64,000 bases of DNA from Sporomusa silvacetica DSM 10669 (GTDB lineage Bacteria > Bacillota > Negativicutes > Sporomusales > Sporomusaceae): positions 4,104 through 68,103 of the forward strand of contig NZ_LSLK01000102.1 of NCBI RefSeq assembly GCF_002257705.1. The letters are read 5' to 3'. The translations under genes and the position numbers were made by a program. This document shows, in pieces, positions 7,852 through 15,816 of the stretch (its first letter is position 1; each line of letters starts with the position of its first letter). The notes beneath the pieces were generated by a model, which saw only the letters and a list, made by a program, of their open reading frames with translations, had not been told where the DNA came from and made no database searches.

Positions 7852-9702
7852 ATGGCAGTACATTATATTTCAGCTGACGTAAGCATTATTGGAGGTGGCA
7901 GCGCAGGTACAATCGCAGCGATAAAGGCTAAAAGCCAAAATCCTGACGCTAAAGTCATTATCTTAGATAAGGGGCCCATAGAAACTTCGGGCGCCATTGG
8001 TAGAGGGATGGATGCTTTGAACATTGTAGCCGTTCCCGGATATGGCACACCTGAGAATGTAGTAGAAGCACTTACCAAGGTAACCGAAGGGATACTAGAT
8101 CAAGAATGTGCCTATGTACTTGGCGAAAAAAGTCTTCAAGTGATTAAGGATCTTGAAGAATATACTAACCGCGAGCCTGGTGATTTGTTTCCGATTGATG
8201 AGAATGGCAATTATAAAGCTAGCTTTCTCCACCCGACCGAACATCCGTTATATCTTGCTATGGATGGAGAAGACATTAAACGGGCTTTGGCTAAAAGGGT
8301 AAGGGATCTAGGGGTGCAGGTACTTGACTTTACGCCTGCCGTACGTTTATTAACTACCGATGGCCGGGTGTCTGCATTGCTTGCTTTTAATATCCGCACA
8401 GGTGATTTTTATGTAATAAATACACCTACCGTTATCTTGACGGCAGGTGCTGTTGGTAAGTTTGGTCTGCCAAGAGATGGTTATCTCAGTGGGTTATACG
8501 AGTTCCCGGGTAATACCGGAGAGGGATTTGCCATGGCGTATCATGCAGGCGCTAACTTAATAAATCTGGAATGTTTCCAGACTAACCTATTGATGAAAGA
8601 CTACAATGGGCCTGCTTGCGGCTATGTGGTTATACCGAGAGGCGGTTATGGTGTAAACGCACTAGGCGAGAAGTACTGGACTCATGGTTACTGGTCAGGA
8701 GATATGTTTTTGGCTGTCTGGCGGGAATTCCAGGAGGGAAGAGGACCTGTGTATCTTAAAATGGACCATCTTCCTGAAGAGACTATTCAAGGTCTGGAAA
8801 AAATCCTATGGGGAACCGAGCGTACATCGCGGGGACTTTTTCATATTCAACGGGATGAAAACTATCGACGATGGGATTCGGTTGAGCAGGGTATGGAGGA
8901 AATAACGCTATGCAGCGGGCACAGTATGTCTGGAATACAAATAAATAAGCATACAGAAACCAATGTGCCTGGCTTGTATGCTGCTGGCGATTGCGCGGCA
9001 GTTCCTCATCAGTACCTTACAGGGGCGTTTGTGTTTGGTAGTATTGCAGGAGAGCGTGCGGCAGAGTTTGCGAAAACGCATAAGGCGCCGCAGCTCGACG
9101 TCGACATAAATCAACTTATAAAAGAAGTTGTACGGCCTTTAGAGCTGGAAGAGGGTATACCGGTAGAACAAGTTGAATATAAGATTCGTTCCAAAATAAG
9201 TCAATATCTAACGCCCCCGAAGAGTGATCCACTGATGAACAAGCTGCTATGGTGGACGGAAAGAATTCGCAAAGAGGATTTGCCGCGTATAAAGGTCAAT
9301 GATTATCATGATTTAATCAAAGTAACTGAGGTACAAAGCATTATCGATTGTGCGGAAATGGCGGCCAGAGCATCATTGTACCGGACAGAAAGCAGATGGG
9401 GGCTAGGTCATTACCGTTTAGCATATCCCCAGCGTGATCCGGACTGGGACAATAAATGGGTAGTGTTACATAAAGATAGAGCGTCCGGAAGTATGACTGC
9501 CTCTCAACAAGAAGTGCCTGCCCCTCAATGGACATTCCCGGCCAGACTTGATTATGAATATCCAGCTTTAAATCTTAGCATTGGTACTGGCTATAAACAC
9601 CCGCCTAATAAGGTAAGAGATCCCTGGATTGAAGAAAAGGTTCAAAGAGAGGGCTTTGAAATTCCGGCCCGGTTTGTTCCTGGAAAAGGGGGCGTAAAGT
9701 AA
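7852..9702 (+). CDS. AprA-like FAD-dependent oxidoreductase (fumarate reductase/APS reductase flavoprotein family)
   Basis: This 616-residue flavoprotein has an N-terminal dinucleotide-binding motif GGGSAG (14-19), a SGAIGRG segment near 43 and a C-terminal GLYAAGDCA FAD motif. Its length and plan follow the adenylylsulfate reductase alpha subunit. The next gene encodes an AprB-like ferredoxin and overlaps it by one base (TAATG), so the two probably form a complex. Co-location with the sulfonate importer suggests a role in organosulfur redox chemistry. Whether it makes or uses APS cannot be told: no sulfate adenylyltransferase or QmoABC is in the window. Annotating it simply as APS reductase would overreach. 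Confidence 0.75.
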   Translation: MAVHYISADVSIIGGGSAGTIAAIKAKSQNPDAKVIILDKGPIETSGAIGRGMDALNIVAVPGYGTPENVVEALTKVTEGILDQECAYVLGEKSLQVIKDLEEYTNREPGDLFPIDENGNYKASFLHPTEHPLYLAMDGEDIKRALAKRVRDLGVQVLDFTPAVRLLTTDGRVSALLAFNIRTGDFYVINTPTVILTAGAVGKFGLPRDGYLSGLYEFPGNTGEGFAMAYHAGANLINLECFQTNLLMKDYNGPACGYVVIPRGGYGVNALGEKYWTHGYWSGDMFLAVWREFQEGRGPVYLKMDHLPEETIQGLEKILWGTERTSRGLFHIQRDENYRRWDSVEQGMEEITLCSGHSMSGIQINKHTETNVPGLYAAGDCAAVPHQYLTGAFVFGSIAGERAAEFAKTHKAPQLDVDINQLIKEVVRPLELEEGIPVEQVEYKIRSKISQYLTPPKSDPLMNKLLWWTERIRKEDLPRIKVNDYHDLIKVTEVQSIIDCAEMAARASLYRTESRWGLGHYRLAYPQRDPDWDNKWVVLHKDRASGSMTASQQEVPAPQWTFPARLDYEYPALNLSIGTGYKHPPNKVRDPWIEEKVQREGFEIPARFVPGKGGVK

Positions 9703-9929
9703 TGAGTTGCAAAGAAAGCAAACAGTATCAATGGCTAGATTTTAATGGTGAAAAATGCAGTTCCTGCGGTTTGTGCATTAACTACTGTCCGCGTGATGTT
9801 TTGAGAAAAGGAGACGATGATGTACCATTTATGAAATACCGTGATGACTGCTGGTATTGTGATATTTGCTCGTTCGTGTGCCCGAATAAAGCAATTACAT
9901 TGAAAGAGGTCCCTTATCTTATCAAATAA
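9702..9929 (+). CDS. AprB-like 2[4Fe-4S] ferredoxin subunit
   Basis: This 75-residue ferredoxin has two clusters: C19, C22, C25, C29 and C50, C53, C56, C60. A WYC and acidic spacer lies between them, like the N-terminal part of AprB. True AprB has an extra C-terminal tail that is missing here. ATG overlaps the stop of the flavoprotein gene, indicating translational coupling. It should carry electrons to or from the FAD of the 7852 product. Confidence 0.8.
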   Translation: MSCKESKQYQWLDFNGEKCSSCGLCINYCPRDVLRKGDDDVPFMKYRDDCWYCDICSFVCPNKAITLKEVPYLIK

Positions 9930-9960
9930 TAATTCTTAGAAGAATACAGGTTGAATAACT

Positions 9961-10002
9961 GCTTTGCCAAGGGGTAAGAACATTGTGTCTTATCCCTAAA
10001 GC
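9961..10002 (+). terminator. Hairpin after the flavoprotein-ferredoxin genes
   Basis: AGGGGTAAGA (9970-9979) pairs with TCTTATCCCT (9988-9997), with an outer GCTTT/AAAGC stem. There is no good T tract directly after it, so termination is plausible but not certain. Confidence 0.4.
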
Positions 10003-10040
10003 TGTTAGTTTTGCAGTTTTGTTCAATTTAATAATTTATG

Positions 10041-10069
10041 TTGACAGCAATTTAAAGGTACTATATACT
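10041..10069 (+). promoter_or_regulatory. Promoter C of the second ABC operon
   Basis: A consensus TTGACA (10041-10046), a 17-nt spacer and TATACT (10064-10069). This is the strongest promoter match of the three leader-controlled units. Confidence 0.75.
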
Positions 10070-10083
10070 AAATCTAATATATT

Positions 10084-10141
10084 GGCTGATCAGAGAACTG
10101 AAGGCTAAGAATTCTTTGGAATTCTTGGCCTTTATTTTTTT
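10084..10141 (+). promoter_or_regulatory. Leader attenuator, copy C
   Basis: The shared motif (10084-10106; inner stem TCAG/CTGA, loop AGAA) ends in GGCT. The same bases start a 12-bp terminator stem (10103-10114 with 10119-10130, one wobble pair) followed by a T-rich tail. The motif begins about 14 nt after the -10 box, which leaves no room for a separate upstream aptamer. Confidence 0.7.
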
Positions 10142-10186
10142 TATTAAAAAAATAAAGCTTATTGAAAAAAGCGGGGAGGAGAGTCA

Positions 10187-10960
10187 ATGGAAAAAATCGC
10201 TTTATGGTTGAAAGAAAATTATCTTGCATTAGTGGCACCTATCTTACTCCTGGCTATATGGGAAGCTGCCAGTCAGTTCGGTTTAATTCGGGCCAACCTT
10301 TTGCCACGGCCTTCCGTCATTGCCGTCGTGTTGGTTGAACTACTGGCTTCCGGAGAATTGCTTGCTAATTTAGGCGTTAGTATTCTGCGGGTAGCTGAAG
10401 GATTTATTATTGGGGCAGGGCTTGGCGTTCTAGTGGGTGTTCAGGTAGCGTTATCAAAGAAAATGCGGATAGCAGTTAGCCTGATTTTTGGGGTACTTAG
10501 ACCTATTCCGGTGATTGCCTGGATTCCGGTGCTGATTCTATGGATGGGGATTGATGAAGGTTCGAAGATTACTGTTATCGCTATTGGCAGCTTCTGGACT
10601 GTATTGGTCAGTGTGGTAGAGGGAATTAAAAACGTCGATAAAAAATACTTAGAAGTAGCTACTATCTTGGAAAAGGACCATATGACGCTGCTAACCAAGG
10701 TGATTTTGCCTGCAGCCCTGCCAGCAATCTTTACCGGCGTTCGAGTCGGTATTGATGTGGCTTGGCGCAGCGTAGTGGCAGCTGAACTAATTGCAGCGGC
10801 ATCTGGTATTGGCTATATGATCATGTATGCCAGGGAATTATCGCAAATTGATGTTGTTTTGGTGGGGGTACTTTCCATTGGATTTACCGGAATCATTATT
10901 GAACAACTGCTGCAATTGCTCGAAAAGCGTTTGCTAAGATGGAATGTAAACATTCACTAA
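10187..10960 (+). CDS. Sulfonate-type ABC transporter permease 2
   Basis: This 257-residue SsuC/TauC-family permease has about six membrane spans and an EAA loop around residues 155-185 (VATILEKDH then LPAALPAIFTGVR). It is first in its operon, unlike set 1, and is followed by its ATPase at 10975 and binding lipoprotein at 11863. ATG follows GGGGAGGAG. It is controlled by promoter C and attenuator C. Confidence 0.88.
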   Translation: MEKIALWLKENYLALVAPILLLAIWEAASQFGLIRANLLPRPSVIAVVLVELLASGELLANLGVSILRVAEGFIIGAGLGVLVGVQVALSKKMRIAVSLIFGVLRPIPVIAWIPVLILWMGIDEGSKITVIAIGSFWTVLVSVVEGIKNVDKKYLEVATILEKDHMTLLTKVILPAALPAIFTGVRVGIDVAWRSVVAAELIAAASGIGYMIMYARELSQIDVVLVGVLSIGFTGIIIEQLLQLLEKRLLRWNVNIH

Positions 10961-10974
10961 AGGGAGTGAGAGGG

Positions 10975-11766
10975 ATGAGCATAGCGTCAGTAATACCACA
11001 AACGCTTACCATTGATAATTTGAATAAAACATTCCAAATCGCCGGTAAATCGGTGGATGTTTTGAAAGATATTAATTTAACGGTAGCGCCTGGGGAGTTT
11101 ATCAGTATCATAGGTCCCAGCGGCTGCGGTAAAAGTACGCTTCTCAGGCTTGTTGTCGGTTTGGAACGAGGGTTCTCCGGAGAAATACGTCTTGGTGAGG
11201 ATTTGATTGAGGAACCAGGAGTAAACAGAGGGATGGTTTTCCAGGAAGCACGGCTGTATCCTTGGTTAACTATCGAAGAAAATATACTTTTCGGCTTAGG
11301 CAAGGGGCCAAGGAATGAAGAAAAGCAGCGTATTGTTCAGGAGCACTTGGAACTAGTGGGCTTAGCAGGGTTTGCGAAAGCCTATCCGTATCAATTATCT
11401 GGCGGTATGCAACAGCGGGTTAGTATAGCAAGGGCATTAGTCAACCGTCCACAGGTTTTATTGCTTGATGAACCGTTTGGTGCCCTGGATGCTATGACGC
11501 GTATTACCATGCAACAGGAGATTATCCGTATATGGGGAGCAGAAAAGACTACAATTTTGTTGGTTACCCATGATATCGACGAAGCCATCTTTTTGGGAGA
11601 TCGGGTTGTGGTGATGTCTAAGCTGCCAGCTACGACGAAATCCATTATTCCAGTTGATTTGCCCCGGCCACGTGACCGGAACAGTTTTGAATTCGTAAAA
11701 ATCCGTAAGAAAATTTACACTGAATTTTTCTCAGATGTTGAATTGCCGTTTGCTTATAGTATCTAA
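10975..11766 (+). CDS. Sulfonate-type ABC transporter ATP-binding protein 2
   Basis: This ATPase of about 263 residues has Walker A GPSGCGKST, signature LSGGMQQR, Walker B LLLDEPFGALD and the switch VTHD. I chose the ATG at 10975 because it follows GGGAGTGAGAGGG. An ATG at 10939 lies inside the permease gene and lacks a ribosome-binding site. Partner permease is upstream, binding protein downstream. Confidence 0.88.
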   Translation: MSIASVIPQTLTIDNLNKTFQIAGKSVDVLKDINLTVAPGEFISIIGPSGCGKSTLLRLVVGLERGFSGEIRLGEDLIEEPGVNRGMVFQEARLYPWLTIEENILFGLGKGPRNEEKQRIVQEHLELVGLAGFAKAYPYQLSGGMQQRVSIARALVNRPQVLLLDEPFGALDAMTRITMQQEIIRIWGAEKTTILLVTHDIDEAIFLGDRVVVMSKLPATTKSIIPVDLPRPRDRNSFEFVKIRKKIYTEFFSDVELPFAYSI

Positions 11767-11862
11767 AGCGATGCTTAACTTAGTCGACGAAAGGGAAGAG
11801 GTACTGTAATTGGGCTTCAAATGGAACTTATTTAAATTTTAAAGAAATAAGGGGATGAGGGT

Positions 11863-12864
11863 ATGAAAAAGAAACAGCTGGTTGTATTTCTCGTGGTATT
11901 ATTTGTGATTGGTATTTTGACGGCAGGATGTGCAGGAAAAGACACCAAAGTCGCAGACGTAGAGAAAAAAGTGGAAAAACCGCAGGAAATTCATGTTGCC
12001 TATCAAAATTCAAGCATAATCATTTTGTTAGCAAAGGCTAAAGGAATGTATGAAGAGGAATTCGCCAAAGACGGAGTAGCCGTAAAATATGATCTGTACC
12101 TATCGGGACCGCCCATGATTGAAGCCTTTGCCGGTGGTCGCGCCGATTTTGCACACACTGGTGATATGCCGCCTGTATCGGCTCGGTCAGCTGGTGTAGA
12201 TATCAAGGTAATTAGCCGTGCCGGCTATACTCCTGGGGGTAATGCGCTGTTAATTCGGCCTGATTCACCGTTTAAATCTGTTAACGATTTGAAAGGGAAA
12301 AAGATAGCTGTACAGGTTGGTTCGAGCGCCCATCATTTCTTAATTCTTTTATTGAAGAAAAATGGTTTGAATACCAATGATGTCAATATCGTTAATCTGC
12401 CGGCAAGTGACCATCAGGCAGCATTGGAAACTAACAATGTGGATGCTGTGGTAACCTGGGAACCGTGGAATTCTGTTTTAGAGAATGCTAAAGCTGGCAA
12501 AATCCTGGAAGATTCTTCGAGTGGAGTTAAACGCTATATTGGCGTATTCCTGGCCCGAAATGAATTTGCGCAGAAATATCCTGATTACACAGAACGTATC
12601 CTCAAAGTGAACGAGAAAGCTGCTGCATTCATCAAAAGTAATCCGGATGAAGCATTGGAGTTAATTGCGAAAGAAAGTAAGCTTCCTGTATCCGCTATTT
12701 CAAGAATTGTAAAAAGCTCTGATTGGGATTCTAAAATAGTTCAGGAAGATATCGCTGCGCTCCAGCAGGTAAAGGACTTCCTCAAAGAAACCAAAGTTCT
12801 CAAGAAAGACTATGATATTAACGAGTTATTTGACGACAGCTATTATAAAAAGATTAAACAGTAA
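11863..12864 (+). CDS. Sulfonate-type ABC transporter substrate-binding lipoprotein 2
   Basis: This 333-residue protein has lipobox LTAGC (C23). The SsuA-like fold shows SGPPMIEAFAGGRADF and LKGKKIAVQVGSSAHHF, the usual anion-site region of aliphatic sulfonate binding proteins. It completes importer set 2. It resembles the orphan binding protein at 14009 more than the set 1 protein. Confidence 0.87.
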   Translation: MKKKQLVVFLVVLFVIGILTAGCAGKDTKVADVEKKVEKPQEIHVAYQNSSIIILLAKAKGMYEEEFAKDGVAVKYDLYLSGPPMIEAFAGGRADFAHTGDMPPVSARSAGVDIKVISRAGYTPGGNALLIRPDSPFKSVNDLKGKKIAVQVGSSAHHFLILLLKKNGLNTNDVNIVNLPASDHQAALETNNVDAVVTWEPWNSVLENAKAGKILEDSSSGVKRYIGVFLARNEFAQKYPDYTERILKVNEKAAAFIKSNPDEALELIAKESKLPVSAISRIVKSSDWDSKIVQEDIAALQQVKDFLKETKVLKKDYDINELFDDSYYKKIKQ

Positions 12865-12968
12865 AATTCCTTATTTGCTTAGTGTGACCGTTTCATCATA
12901 CTAGCCTCAAGACATAGGTCTTCCGCTGCCACCGGCTTTTGGTAATAGCGTTTTAACATAGTGTTGAG

Positions 12969-13035
12969 TCTGCACTGTACTGCTTTGATGCAGTAGTGTA
13001 CTAAGCTACTGTCCAACAAAAAGGTACAGTGCAGA
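12969..13035 (+). repeat. Perfect 12-bp inverted repeat before the 13064 gene
   Basis: The 12 bases at 12969-12980 are the exact reverse complement of 13024-13035, 43 nt apart, and the intervening segment can itself fold (CTGC...GCAG). It lies just upstream of the start at 13064, where it could hide or expose the leader, or serve as an operator. Otherwise 12865-13063 holds nothing I recognise. Confidence 0.4.
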
Positions 13036-13063
13036 TATAATTATTTTGTGTGAGGATGATTTT

Positions 13064-13942
13064 ATGAATGACCTAGCGGTGAGGATTAGGGAAATTATCG
13101 TTGATTATGTAAACATCTCAGATGAAAACCGCTTAGGTGGACCGTACCTGGAAAAGGCTTGGGGATCTCCTTTGGTTGGCTTTTCGTTAGGCGGTGATCC
13201 GCTATATTCAACAATTAAAGAGGTAATAGGCGAATTTTATTGGACTCCTGAGGAGATTTTTTTAAAAACTTATCCCGGAGCAAAAATACAGCAAAATGAT
13301 TTAACTGTTATATGCTGGGTGCTACCACATACGTTACAGACAAAACAAGGAATGAGGCAAGAAACCTTATATCCTTCGAAAAGAGCATCTTTTGCGCGCG
13401 TGAATGGCGAAACATTTAATTTAAATCTAGGGAAGTATGTTGTTGACACGTTGGGTAGTCTAGGATATCAGGCTGTGGCACCGGTTCAGTCACCCTTTTG
13501 GGCAAGGATAGAATCTGATAAGCATGGTCTTGCATCATGTTGGTCAGAAAGACATGCCGCTTATGTATCTGGTCTTGGAACATTTAGCTTAACAGATGCA
13601 CTGATTACTTCTCAAGGAATGGCTGTAAGGTTAGGTTCTGTTATTGCTAATATTGCGGTTGAACCTACCAAACGTAGCTATAGTACTTACAATGAATATT
13701 GTCTGTTTTTTTCAACAGGGGGTTGCCTAAAATGCGCTCAAAGATGTCCGGCTGGCGCAATAAACGAGCAAGGTCATAATAAGTCCAAGTGTAGAGAGTA
13801 TCAAAAAGCTGCTACGTCGATACACAATAAACAACAGTATGGTTTAGAGGCCAATTATTGTGGTATATGTCAGGCTGGGATTCCGTGTGAGTCGTGTATT
13901 CCGGCGAATAGTCTTATGAAGAACTCGAAGATTACACGATAA
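13064..13942 (+). CDS. QueG-like iron-sulfur protein with double 4Fe-4S region
   Basis: This protein of about 292 residues has cysteines near its C terminus. They are arranged as CLKCAQRCPAGAI and CGICQAGIPCESC, resembling the ferredoxin module of epoxyqueuosine reductase-like proteins. The N-terminal half lacks motifs I can name, and a B12-binding function is not shown. ATG at 13064 is preferred because GAGG lies eight bases upstream; a TTG at 13046 has no such site. It lies between two sulfonate-binding lipoprotein genes, so a redox role in the same pathway is possible. True queuosine reductase is longer and this protein should not be assumed to modify tRNA. Confidence 0.65.
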   Translation: MNDLAVRIREIIVDYVNISDENRLGGPYLEKAWGSPLVGFSLGGDPLYSTIKEVIGEFYWTPEEIFLKTYPGAKIQQNDLTVICWVLPHTLQTKQGMRQETLYPSKRASFARVNGETFNLNLGKYVVDTLGSLGYQAVAPVQSPFWARIESDKHGLASCWSERHAAYVSGLGTFSLTDALITSQGMAVRLGSVIANIAVEPTKRSYSTYNEYCLFFSTGGCLKCAQRCPAGAINEQGHNKSKCREYQKAATSIHNKQQYGLEANYCGICQAGIPCESCIPANSLMKNSKITR

Positions 13943-14008
13943 TATACTTTCTCCGATTTGTTGAAGGCTGCTTTTCGTAGTTAGTAGTATATAATAGGAG
14001 GTATTTGT

Positions 14009-15016
14009 ATGCGGAAAACCTTAGGCCTAATAGTAGCATTTATCTTAGTTGCGGGGATACTCGCGGGGTGTAGTACCGTAAATAATGCAGGGGGTAAAGG
14101 CGCAACTATTGAGCCGCAGGTTAGTTCCCCTAAGATTCGCTTTGGGTATTTGCCGTCAATGGCTCAGGCCGCGTTTATTGTGGCAAAAGAAAAGGGCTGG
14201 TTTGAGGAAGAATTTAGTAAGAATGGAACAGTGATTGAATACCAGAAATTTATGGTTGGTCCTCCCTTGATTGAAGCTTTTGCCGGGGACAGGCTGGATT
14301 TTGGTTTTGTTGGCGATCAACCGGTTATTCAGGCGAAAGCCAATAATATTGATTTAAAAGTAGTTGGAGTATGCAGTGCTACCGAAAAAGGTGCGGGTCT
14401 GGTTGTTCCGGTAGGATCTGATATAGTCACACCCAAAGACCTGAAAGGCAAAAAAGTAGGGGTTTCGGTTGGTTCTATTTTTCATCAAATTTTATTGATT
14501 TATCTAAAAGATAATGGTTTAAAACCTGGGGACATCAAGTTGGTCAATATGAATCCACCGGACATGAAAACAGCTCTTGCTACTAAGGATATTGACGCTG
14601 TAGTTCTTGGTGAACCGTGGATCTCGATGATAGAATATGAAAAAATTGGACAGCAAATAGCAGATACAACCGGAATTAAACTCAATTTAAATGTTATTGC
14701 AACTTCTGCTAAATTGGCTCAAGAGTACCCTGATACTGTAAACCGAGTGTTAAAAGTATATGATAAAGCCGCAAAATGGCTTCAAGATCATCCGGAAGAA
14801 GGTGCGGAACTTATTGCAAAAGCCACTGGACTTAATCGGGAAGTTGTGGCAAAAGCCATTGTAAAAGCAAACTATGATATTCAATTGACTGATGCTGCAG
14901 TGAATTCCATTACTGATACGGCCAGGTTTCTACGCGAGAACAATACGATAAGAAAAGACGTAAATGTCACAGAGTTAATAGAAACAAGTTATTTAAAGGA
15001 AATTGGCTTTCGGTAA
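14009..15016 (+). CDS. Orphan sulfonate-type substrate-binding lipoprotein
   Basis: This 335-residue lipoprotein has lipobox ILAGC (C21) and the SsuA-like GPPLIEAFAGDRLDF segment. No permease or ATPase follows, so it probably feeds the set 2 transporter or another importer. ATG follows AGGAGG. The Ntn-hydrolase gene begins 42 bp later and may be cotranscribed. Confidence 0.85.
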   Translation: MRKTLGLIVAFILVAGILAGCSTVNNAGGKGATIEPQVSSPKIRFGYLPSMAQAAFIVAKEKGWFEEEFSKNGTVIEYQKFMVGPPLIEAFAGDRLDFGFVGDQPVIQAKANNIDLKVVGVCSATEKGAGLVVPVGSDIVTPKDLKGKKVGVSVGSIFHQILLIYLKDNGLKPGDIKLVNMNPPDMKTALATKDIDAVVLGEPWISMIEYEKIGQQIADTTGIKLNLNVIATSAKLAQEYPDTVNRVLKVYDKAAKWLQDHPEEGAELIAKATGLNREVVAKAIVKANYDIQLTDAAVNSITDTARFLRENNTIRKDVNVTELIETSYLKEIGFR

Positions 15017-15058
15017 AAGAGTACCAATAAGTGATTACGTGTCTAAGAGGGTGAAATT

Positions 15059-15805
15059 GTGTGTACTTTAGGAGCTCTATACGGAAAATTTTTGTTCAAG
15101 AACCGGGACATGGAACCAGGTGCAGGTATTACTGAAGATTTGATTCATGGTCATGGCCGCTACCGCTATATTGGGGTGGCCGGCCATGCCAGCCCTCTGG
15201 AACGGGGACTAAATAGCGGCATTAATGAGGCCGGCGTAGCTGTTGCCATGACTTTCGTAGATTATCTGCCGCTGCCTGAAGCCATTAAACGTAAGACTCC
15301 ACGGGGAGTACTTGTGGAAGACATTTTGCGAAATGCCAGTCATTTAGACGCTGCTTTGCAGATTGCCGGGGATTTTTTGACAACCACGCCCTTGGTAGGG
15401 GGAAATCTGGTAATAATGACTCCTGACGGTGGAGCTGTCATTGAACAGCTATATCCAAAATATGCTGTTGAACGTATAACACAAAATATTACTGTGAGAA
15501 CCAACCATTTTCTTAATCTAAAGACAGATGCAAAACTCGCAGTAAACGAAGAAAATTCCCAAACGCGTTTCGCCCGATTCACCCAGCTGTTAGGTTCATC
15601 AGATTCACAGGAGCCACTCTCGGACGAGTTTTCGTTAGAAAGAATCAAATCAATACTAGCTGATCATGAAGAGCCTCATCCCATCTGCCGGCACGGCGGG
15701 GATGCCCAAACAGTATCTACTGCAATTTATGACATTACTAACCGGACAATCCAGTATGCTTATGGTAATCCCTGCAAGCAGACTTTTGCGCAGTATACCG
15801 TATAA
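15059..15805 (+). CDS. Ntn-hydrolase (acyl-amide/bile-salt-hydrolase-like)
   Basis: This 248-residue protein starts GTG TGT. After removal of Met, Cys2 becomes the N-terminal nucleophile, as in choloylglycine and penicillin V acylases and C45 acyltransferases. Arg or Asp support motifs (KNRDMEPG, residues near 15-22) and the IEQL and RTNHFL segments fit that superfamily. The GTG start is supported by AGAGGG seven bases upstream. Its place in a sulfonate region suggests hydrolysis of an amide such as an N-acyl-taurine, which is inference. It is followed 11 bp later by an acid:CoA ligase that could activate the released acid. Confidence 0.7.
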   Translation: MCTLGALYGKFLFKNRDMEPGAGITEDLIHGHGRYRYIGVAGHASPLERGLNSGINEAGVAVAMTFVDYLPLPEAIKRKTPRGVLVEDILRNASHLDAALQIAGDFLTTTPLVGGNLVIMTPDGGAVIEQLYPKYAVERITQNITVRTNHFLNLKTDAKLAVNEENSQTRFARFTQLLGSSDSQEPLSDEFSLERIKSILADHEEPHPICRHGGDAQTVSTAIYDITNRTIQYAYGNPCKQTFAQYTV

Positions 15806-15816
15806 GGAGTGAAAAT

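Noticed and set aside
10939..10974. Upstream ATG of the second ABC ATPase
   Set aside because: It lies inside the permease gene without a ribosome-binding site; the ATG at 10975 has a strong one.
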